NCBI RefSeq assembly: GCF_000313135.1
Contig: NW_004457511.1
Coordinates: 17,265 to 30,081 of the forward strand
DNA from: Acanthamoeba castellanii str. Neff
Taxonomy: Eukaryota; Discosea; Longamoebia; Acanthamoebidae
Reading direction: 5' to 3'
DNA: 12,817 nucleotides
Shown here: positions 1 through 6,424 of the stretch, one piece after another
Layout of the letters: each line of letters begins with the position of its first letter
Numbering within the stretch: the first letter of the stretch is position 1
Position numbers and translations under genes: made by a program
The notes under the pieces: model-generated
What the model was told of the DNA's origin: nothing
What the model saw: the letters and a program-made list of their open reading frames with translations, nothing else
The model's database searches: none

Positions 1-340
1 TGGCTTCTTGCTTGCGGGTATCGGCGAGCTCAACAGCAAGCGCACGAAGAACTTCCTCATCGTGGACAACAAGACCAAGCTGGGTCAGGTCGAGGAGGCC
101 TTCAGGGAATTCACCGCTCGGGAGGACCTTGCCATTCTGCTCATCTCTCAGCATGTGGCCAACGACATCCGCCACCTGCTCGACGAATACGATCGCCTTC
201 TTCCCACGGTCCTCGAGATCCCATCCAAGGGTGCGGCCTACGACATGGCCAAGGACTCGCTCATGACCAAGGTCCTCCGCATGCTCGGCACCTCCGCTGA
301 CGCCCCCGACATCGACGACGAGAGCACCTCGCACCACTAA
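1..340 (+). CDS. V-type H+-ATPase subunit F, 3' part of the gene
   Basis: Subunit F belongs to the central stalk (V1 sector, with subunit D) of the vacuolar proton pump and helps couple ATP hydrolysis to rotation. The window enters inside the gene: reading from base 2 gives 112 residues beginning GFLLAGIGELN and ending with TAA at 338-340. Family hallmarks seen are the TGFLLAGIGEL-like start, NFLIVD, the helix containing EEAFREF, LAILLISQHVA, RHLLDEY, and the strongly conserved VLEIPSKG followed by YDMAKDS. The family is usually about 115 to 130 residues, so only some 18 N-terminal residues are missing. The C-terminal extension (SADAPDIDDESTSHH) is acidic and weakly conserved in the family. 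No intron is seen in the visible part. The gene is convergent with the membrane-protein gene whose stop lies 238 bp downstream. Base 1 is the last base of a split codon. Its yeast counterpart is VMA7. The assignment is firm. Confidence 0.95.
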   Translation, partial: GFLLAGIGELNSKRTKNFLIVDNKTKLGQVEEAFREFTAREDLAILLISQHVANDIRHLLDEYDRLLPTVLEIPSKGAAYDMAKDSLMTKVLRMLGTSADAPDIDDESTSHH

Positions 341-578
341 ATGACCCCCATTTTCCGTTCGCCCTTTCTCTCTTCTCACGCCCCTTCACCACGTCAGATT
401 GTCTTCTTGTTATTTAAGCAGCGTCCTCCCATAAAGACTTGGCCTCGCTACACTACATCAGATCCAAATCAAATAACAATCAAAGAGTGTAAATAAATAA
501 GTCCTGTTGTGTTGTGTTTCCGTCATGGCGCTATCTACACCATGTCCATCACTCCATCTCTCTCTTTTCATTGCTTGC
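341..578. other. Convergent intergenic spacer (3' flanks of two genes)
   Basis: This 238-bp stretch holds the 3' untranslated regions of the V-ATPase F gene (from the left) and the membrane-protein gene (from the right). It has a pyrimidine-rich block just after the first stop and an A/T-richer block around 405-505 with TTATTTAAG, CATAAAG and AAATAAATAAG, which could serve polyadenylation. No further gene is seen. Confidence 0.6.
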
Positions 579-2135
579 TCACACGCGTCCGTGCGCGTAC
601 TGCTGTTCCTCCGCCTCGTCGTAGTAGTGGTCCTGCAGGTCGGCCGCGGGGATCTCGTCGTAGCCTCTCCGGCGGCTGAAGCGCTCGTAGAGCTTGACGC
701 CCACGGCGATCAGCACCAGGACCACGATCGCCAGCACGATCACGGCCAGGATCCACGTCATGTCCATGACGAACGGCGGCGGTCCATCGTCTTCCTCTTC
801 TTCATCATCGTCATCGTCGTCATGGTGGCTGGGCGACGGCGACGGCGAGTGCGAAGAGCCGGCTGATGGCGTGGCTGACGGTGAGGGCGCGCTCGAAGAG
901 TTAAACGACGGCGATGGCGACGGCGTCAACGCCACCGACGGCGTGTGGTGGAAGGTGGGCGACGACGACAACGACGGCGACGGCGTCGGTGAGAGCGGCG
1001 AAGGCGTAGCCGACGGCGACGCCGACGACGTAGGCGACGGCACGTAGGACGGGGAAGGCGACGGCGACACCTCGCTCCCCGCAGCCGACGGCGACGGCGA
1101 CACCTCGCTCACCACGGCCGACGGCGACGGCGAAGGTGAGGGCGACGGCGACGACACAGCGAGTGGGGCCGAGGGCGCATCGGCGAGGACGGCCGTGTGG
1201 AGGAGGTCCACCCACGCGGCGCCGTCCTGGGTGCCGTCGGGCGCGGCGTCGGCAAAGTCCCAGGCGAGATAGATCACCCGCCCGGCGCCGTAGCTCTGCC
1301 GCACCACCGAGCATGGCTGGGCCGCGTCGTCCGCCGCGGTCGAGTAGAGGCAATACTGGTCGGGCACGCCGACCACCTCCCACGATGCGGCGAGGGCCGG
1401 GAGACCGGCGGCAGCGGCGGCGTAGGGCGTGCCGGCGACGGCGGAGGTCGCGAGGGCGGGCGATGATGAGGCGGCCGAGGCCTGCGCGTAGTCGAAATCG
1501 AAGAAGAGCTGGCCGAGCACCGCGGCATCGCGTCCGGCCTGCACGAAGAGGCCGCCGGCCGCCGTCCAGTCCCGGATCACTTCGACCAGCGACGAGGACC
1601 CATTGAAGTAGGCCACGGCGCTCTCGGCGTAGTTGGAGCCCTGGCCAGGCGCCGCCACCACCAACACCTGCACACCATTTTTATTAATTACAAATTTATT
1701 CATTTTAAATAAAGTGATTGATTACCCAAATCACACATATAGGAGTGAATAAACAAATAATAAAATAATAAATGATTACTTCAATAATCAATAACGGAAG
1801 GAGGAGTATACTTGGGAGGAGGCGAGGAGGAGTGCCCACTGCTGTGGGTCGGCGGAGGTCAGGAGGGCGGGGTCGAGGGTGCGGCTGGCGGTGCGGTCGG
1901 GGCTCAGCGCCTGGCGCACGCCGTAGGCGCCGCCCTCCGGGTCCGTGGTGCCCACCCACGAGGGGTCGAAGGCCACGGCCACGGACACCGGTGGGCTGCT
2001 CTCCTGAGCCCGCACCAGAACTATGGAAGGAGATGAGGAGAGTAGGAGAAGGAAAAGAACGAAGGCGAAGGTAAAGAGCGAAAGAGAGAAGAGCGGAGCG
2101 CGGTGGCCTCGCAGCGAGGCTGTAGCGGTTGTCAT
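579..2135 (-). CDS. Type I membrane protein: possible amidotransferase-like ectodomain, Ser-Pro stalk, YxxPhi tail
   Basis: The model is two exons, 2135-1812 and 1667-579, joined by a phase-0 GTATAC...GTGCAG intron, giving 470 residues. The start is the ATG at 2135; a TTG-initiated extension to 2159 is not needed. Residues 1-43 form a signal peptide with a long hydrophobic core. Residues about 45-275 are an alpha/beta ectodomain containing VLVVAAPGQG, DWTAAGGLFVQAG and GAGRVIYLAWDF before a closing helix, a pattern reminiscent of class I glutamine-amidotransferase or ThuA-like folds; no catalytic Cys-His-Glu set is evident. Residues about 276-388 are Ser-Pro repeats, probably a glycosylated stalk. 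An acidic run (HH then 12 Asp/Glu, 389-402) precedes one membrane span at about 413-432. The cytoplasmic tail starts YERFSRRR, contains GYDEI at 443-447 (YxxPhi) and has several more tyrosines. The likely site is the plasma membrane or the endolysosome. The ligand is unknown, and I do not recognise an ortholog. Confidence 0.85.
828..1165. repeat. GAC/GGC-rich minisatellite encoding the Ser-Pro stalk
   Basis: The plus strand is dominated by tandem GACGGC and related hexamers; on the coding (minus) strand these read as Ser-Pro codons. Two longer copies stand out around 1052-1120, where a GACGGCGACGGCGACACCTC block occurs twice and encodes a repeated SEVSPSPS unit. Such tracts vary in length between strains, so the stalk length may be polymorphic. 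Confidence 0.8.
1668..1811 (-). other. AT-rich 144-nt intron of the membrane-protein gene
   Basis: On the minus strand it starts GTATACTCC and ends GGTGTGCAG and interrupts the reading frame at phase 0. It is packed with A and T (TTATTATTTTATTATTTG and similar) although both exons are strongly GC-rich, and several in-frame stops lie within it. The AT bias contrasts with most other introns in the window, which are GC-neutral or carry microsatellites. It resembles the intron at 8211-8351. Confidence 0.85.
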
Positions 2136-2547
2136 GGTTTGCTGCGATGTCCTCTCCAACAGCTGGGAGTATGTGTGGCGTGATGGCAGAAGCGAAGTGG
2201 GCGGAAGATGAAATCAGATAGCCGGTGCGCCAGCTTCTGGCGGCAAAGAACGAGGTTGTGCAGAGAAGTGGCACCGATGGCCCATTGGGCCAACCGAGAA
2301 GGGCAACGAGATTCTCAGTTCTCGCCCCGGACCATTCCGAGCATTCTTCGTTTATTTTCCTTTTGTGTCAGTTTAGCACCCGTTCGCAAAATAGTGGCAA
2401 AAAAAGAGAAAAGAAAAGAATGGCCAAAACCTCCAGGTTCAGACGCCGAGATCTCACTTCCCACCTGGCCCGCGTGCCCAGTTCTTTCTTTCGCAAGAAA
2501 CACCGTGGCATTTGGGTTATGCGGCTTTGTGGGCGCCCCCTTTTCTT

Positions 2548-2557
2548 CTGACGTCAG
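2548..2557. promoter_or_regulatory. CRE-type bZIP site (CTGACGTCAG)
   Basis: The 10-bp perfect palindrome contains TGACGTCA, the consensus for CREB/ATF-class bZIP factors. It lies about 120 bp upstream of the ADF-H gene ATG. An 8-bp site can occur by chance, so function is inferred only from its position between two divergent genes. Confidence 0.4.
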
Positions 2558-2584
2558 GCCACTGCACCGCAGAGGCAGGTGAAG

Positions 2585-2598
2585 AGAGATTAATCTCT
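2585..2598. promoter_or_regulatory. 14-bp perfect palindrome with ATTAAT centre
   Basis: AGAGATTAATCTCT is a perfect inverted repeat without spacer, 77 bp upstream of the ADF-H gene ATG. The paired ATTA/TAAT cores resemble homeodomain or other dimeric factor sites. It could equally sit in the 5' untranslated region. No second copy was noticed in the window. Confidence 0.35.
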
Positions 2599-2674
2599 GG
2601 ATTTTTGTTAGACTGGTAGACCTCCTGGCGAGGTGATAGACGGAAGGCCCTCCCTTGATCAGTCCTGAACCAAG

Positions 2675-5600
2675 ATGACGCGCGTGGACAAGGCGACATC
2701 GGGTCTCGATAAATCGGATCCGCTCGTCGCTGAAGCTCTACGCAGCGTGCGAGGTCCGGAAGCCACATGTGACTGGTAAATCTCCACTCAACCGACCTTT
2801 CTCTTGAAGAAAAGAACGCAAGCTATGAGGTGGGGGCCGAGGCTCAGCTGAGTGCCAACAACAACAACAACAACAACAACAACCACAGGTGTTATTGCGT
2901 TCTGGAGACATCCGTCGACCGCGATAAGAATGCTGGACAGACGTGCGTTCTTGTGCTACGGTCGAATCCTCTTTCGTTTTCACGAACGGCGGGGTGTGGT
3001 GTGCAGGGGTCACCTCCTGAGCGAGACACCCAGCTTGGTGTTCAAGGCCAAGGGCGAGGGTGGGCTCACAGAGCTCCAGCAGCAGTTCACCGGTATGTAA
3101 CCTCCTTCACGATTGACGTGCTGCCTCAGTGACTCACCACATGTTCTTGTTCTTCAGACGACACCGTTGGCTTTGCTCTGCTCAAGTACCTCTTCGGTGC
3201 CCAGCAAAGGGAAAAGTACGCGCCTCATTCTCTCTGCCCTCGAATGTACTCGTGGTGGCTCACCAACGGCGCACATGCGTACAACACACCACAGATGCGT
3301 GTTCATTGCGTGGGTGGGGGACGACGCACACTACTCCAAGAAGTCCAGGGCGTCGGCGTACAAGGGGGACGTCATCAAACTCTTCTCCGTACGCAGCCGC
3401 TTCTCGTCCACGTCGCTTACCCGAGTTGGCCACCACTCACTCTCCCTATGTATTCTTCCACCACCCTCATGTACATACATGAGCAGCCCTACAACCTGGC
3501 CATGCAGGCTTCCCACAAGTCTGAAGTGACCGAGAGCGACATCATGAACCGGCTGCGGGTGGGCGTCGGCGCCGGCTCGACGCGCCACAGCCTTCAGCCA
3601 GGCCAGCTGAAGGACCTGACCCAGTCTGGCGAATCCCACAACGGCACCAGCAACGGCACCAACGGGGAGGTGAGCGCCACCGACGAGGACATGCTGGCCT
3701 ACAACCAGATGGACCAGATGATGATCAAGCCGCACGACCGCAAGACCAACTTTGCGCTGCCCAAGAAGGAGGAGAATCACCTCTCGCGCTACATGATCCC
3801 CGGATTCAACCCGGCCGCCGCCCTCGACATGTCGGGCAGCGGCGACGGCGGCGCATCGAACAGCGGCAACGGCAATCCGCCGCCCGTGTCGATGGTCATC
3901 AAGCGGCAGCGGCGGCGGTCGGCCAACAGTCTCTCGTTCTTCGCCGAGTTCCTCCTGCTGCCCAAGGACGTGCAGGAGCAGGAGCTCGACCACCTGGAGA
4001 CCACGAGCTCCACCTCCACCCTCCAGCAGCAGCACCACCACCAGGAGGCCATCGAAAAGGCCAAGGCCAACCGGCAGGCCGAGACCGGGGGCCGCGGCAT
4101 CCGGCTCAAGCGCAAGAGCCACGACGTGGTGGCCGAAGAGGCGGCGGCGAGCCGCGTGGTAGCGCCGGACTCTCAGCCGGCCGCCGCCACCGACACCACC
4201 GCGGCCTCCCAGCAGCCGGCCCCGCGCGCCGACGCCTCGGCGGCGGCCAAGACCGAAACGGCGGAGGCAGCGCCGCCGACAGAGAAGCCGACGGAGGCCG
4301 ACTCGCCAGCGCCCACGAGCAGCACAGCGGCCACCGCCGTCGCCCGGAGGATTGCAGCCAAGGCCGGCGAGAACGAGATGGAAGCCAAAGAAGCGGCGAA
4401 GGCGAAGGAGGTGGACACGACCAAGAAGAAGCCGGCTGACGTTCAGGGGACGGTGACGGCCGAGGCCGACGCGCCGACAGGAGCGGCGTCGGCGGTGGCC
4501 CCCGCGGCGGCCGACGAACCTGCGAAGAAGAAGGCGCCGCGGGTGGGCCTCAGGTTCGAGAAGCTGGCGGCGGACCAGGAGCCGCGGCCAAGGCACACCC
4601 TCAGCGGCAGCCGCACGAGCCGAGACGACCGGCACCCGCTGCACCGCGACAAGGACAGCCACCACCACCATCATCATCACAAGAAGGACAAGAAGGAGAG
4701 CAAGGACGACAAGAAGAAGAACGACGACAAGAAGAGCGAGCAGAAGGGCGAGAAAAAGAACGAAGAGAAGAAGGGCGACGAAAAGAAGAAGAAGGAAGAA
4801 GAGGGCGACAAGGAAAAGAAGCAGCGGAGAGCGGGTACCACGATCGTGGCGCCGGGCGGGAACGTGATCGGAGGCCGCGCGCGGAGCGGATCAGGCGGGG
4901 GCGGCATCATGGTGGGCGGGAGCATGATCGGAGGCCGGGCGGGGTCCAGCAGCAGCAGCAGCAGCAGCAAGGCGGTGGACAAGGAGGGCGGGAGGGATCG
5001 GATGGCTCACCTCCACCGCGAGAGGAATGACGACGCGCAAACAAAGGAGAAGACAAAGGAGAAGGAGGAGGCCGGCAAGACGAGGGCGAAGAGCGGAGGA
5101 GACACGGAGAAGGAGGCCGCCGCCGCCACGACGACGACGACGCCTCACAAGAAGGAAAAGCGAGAGAAGAAGGAGAAGAAGACAAACAAGAAGGAGGAGG
5201 CCCACAACACGAAGGCGAAGACGAAGACAAAGAGCGGGGACAGCGAGAGGCCCACGGAAAAGGAAAAGGAAAAGGAAAAGAAGAAGGAAAAGGAGAAGGA
5301 GAAGAGGAGTGGAGCAGGAGAGGCCGGCGAGAAGGAGCGCGAGAGGGCGAAGGGCAGGGAGGGCGGCAGGAAGGAGGAGGAGCAGAAGGAAGCGAAGAGG
5401 GAGCAGAGGAGCGGCGGCGGCGGCGAGGCCGACGACAAGGAATCCAAGAAGGAGGCCACGACAGGAAAGAAAGAAGAAAGAGAAAGCGGAGGAGAAGAGC
5501 AGCGGCGAGAGTAGCAAGGCGCGGGAGAAGGACAAGAAGAGCACGAAGGACCGGGAGAAGAAGGCCAAGGAAAAGAAAGAAGCCGAGAAAGAGAAGAAGG

Positions 5601-6226
5601 AAAAGAAGGACGCAGAGAGAGAAAAAGAAAAAGAAAGGGGAAAGGAGAAGAGGCGGGAGCGCGGGAGCTCGGTCGGGGAGAGGAGCGAGAGGAGGGCCAG
5701 GGAGGACCGGATGAGGGACGACGCACCTCCGATGCCGGCGGCCGAGGCGGTCGCGCGCCGGGAGAAGGCGCGCAGCGGGCGGAGCGGCAGCGCCGTCCTC
5801 CACAGCAGCGCGCCCGGCGACAGCAGCAAGCGGTCCTACGCACGCGGCGCGGAGTCCAGCAGCAGCGGCAGGAAGGAGAGCGGCAGCTCCATCCGGGCCT
5901 CGCGGCCGGCGCCCGTCCAGCCCGACGAGAACGACGCGGCGCCGGAGAAGGCCACCACCACCACCACCTCCGCCAAGAAGAAGGTGGAGAAGGAGAAGGC
6001 CAACGGCGGCGGCGGCAGCAGCAGCAGCGGCAAGAGAGAGGAGAAGGGCGAGAGGGCGGCGCGGAAGGAAGAGAAGGGAGCGAGCAGGGAGCAGGGGGAG
6101 GGCGAGAAGGAAGCCACGCACCCGGCAGCCGCGGCGGCGGCGGAGGCGTCGACGCCAGGACCCGACGCGTCGTCGTCGAAGCACCGGAAGAGCGTCTCGG
6201 GCAAGGGCAAGGCGCCCAAGGGCTAA
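2675..6226 (+). CDS. Coactosin-like ADF-H actin-binding protein with giant Lys/Glu-rich tail (frame break near 5465)
   Basis: Exons are 2675-2775, 3007-3092, 3158-3215, 3295-3388 and 3487 onward (or 3484, a GAGCAG tandem acceptor); the phases agree at each junction. Residues about 14-135 form an ADF-H domain of coactosin/Abp1 type: ALRSVRG, CDW, LVFKAKGEGGLTELQQQF, DDTVGFALLKYLF, CVFIAWVGDDAHYSKK, SRASAYKGDVIKLF and a final helix TESDIMNRL. This fold binds F-actin, so a cortical actin role is inferred. The tail has KRQRRRS (252-258), a short hydrophobic helix SFFAEFLLLP, Ala/Thr-rich stretches, seven histidines (505-511), two Gly-rich IGGRA copies and then long Lys/Glu repeats likely forming a charged single helix. 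As sequenced, the frame ends at TAG 5512-5514 (788 residues). Codon bias moves to the +1 frame at 5461-5470 and continues to 6226; with one base fewer the protein would be 1,025 residues. Ordinary coactosins are about 140 residues. Confidence 0.83.
2856..2883 (+). repeat. (CAA)n microsatellite in intron 1 of the ADF-H gene
   Basis: Nine and a third perfect CAA units lie inside the 231-nt first intron (2776-3006). That intron starts GTAAAT and ends GTGCAG, and splicing across it rebuilds the conserved tryptophan codon of CDW. Confidence 0.9.
5461..5514 (+). other. Apparent one-base frame break in the ADF-H gene tail
   Basis: In the upstream frame 19 of the 20 codons before 5461 end in G or C. 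After 5461 that frame shows only 6 of 17 before TAG at 5512. The +1 frame shows 14 of 17 from 5471 and stays open, coding-like and Lys/Glu-rich to 6226. The break falls in a purine run (GGAAAGAAAGAAGAAAG), which is prone to indels. It could be a sequencing error, a real disrupted allele, or a short missed intron. Confidence 0.7.
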
Positions 6227-6424
6227 GCGGCGGCGGCGGCAGCAGCCCAGCGATGTGGGCAGCGCGATGGTGGAGGGCGCGCCGAAGTAAAAGGCTGAGA
6301 AAAGGCGGCGCATTATTTATCAAACCATGGTAACTCGTGCATGACCCACATGCACGCGATGTGTGTATGGGGAGTTGAAGGGACTCGATCGTCACCCCCG
6401 CCCGTAGGGCTGTCACCCACTACA
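6227..6424. other. Convergent spacer between the ADF-H and TPR genes
   Basis: This stretch of about 198 bp holds both 3' flanks. It begins with a GGC-rich continuation of the tail repeats and then has an A/T-richer piece (TTATTTATCAAACC near 6313) and a Nco I-like CCATGG. No extra gene is visible. Confidence 0.55.

Larger units (their letters stand above)
2136..2674. promoter_or_regulatory. Divergent promoter region, 539 bp
   Basis: This region separates the starts of the membrane-protein gene (leftward) and the ADF-H gene (rightward), so it should hold both promoters and 5' untranslated regions. Several short open frames here lack G/C third-position bias and look non-coding. Notable sites are a perfect CTGACGTCAG palindrome (2548-2557), a 14-bp palindrome (2585-2598) and a purine-rich stretch near 2397-2421. 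No convincing TATA box is seen for either gene. Confidence 0.6.

Noticed and set aside
507..866. 119-codon plus-strand open frame over the membrane-protein tail
   Set aside because: Antisense of the tail, membrane span and stalk codons; hydrophobicity comes from the reversed repeat.
2208..2582. Plus-strand open frames of 108 and 124 codons in the divergent region
   Set aside because: No codon bias, no domain, low G/C at third positions, and they lie where promoters are expected.
3331..4680. 449-codon open frame on the minus strand opposite the ADF-H gene
   Set aside because: It is the Leu/Arg/Val-rich mirror of a GC-rich coding strand; no domain, and the sense frame has the expected codon bias and ADF-H continuity.
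5027..5460. Arg-rich upstream part of the +1 frame over the ADF-H tail
   Set aside because: Before 5461 this frame is a shift of AAG/GAG-type codons into AGG/CGG; only the part after about 5471 has coding bias.
4891..6416. Long minus-strand open frames opposite the Lys/Glu-rich tail (up to 468 codons)
   Set aside because: AAG/GAG repeats read backward as CTT/CTC, giving endless Leu/Phe/Ser; this is compositional shadow.
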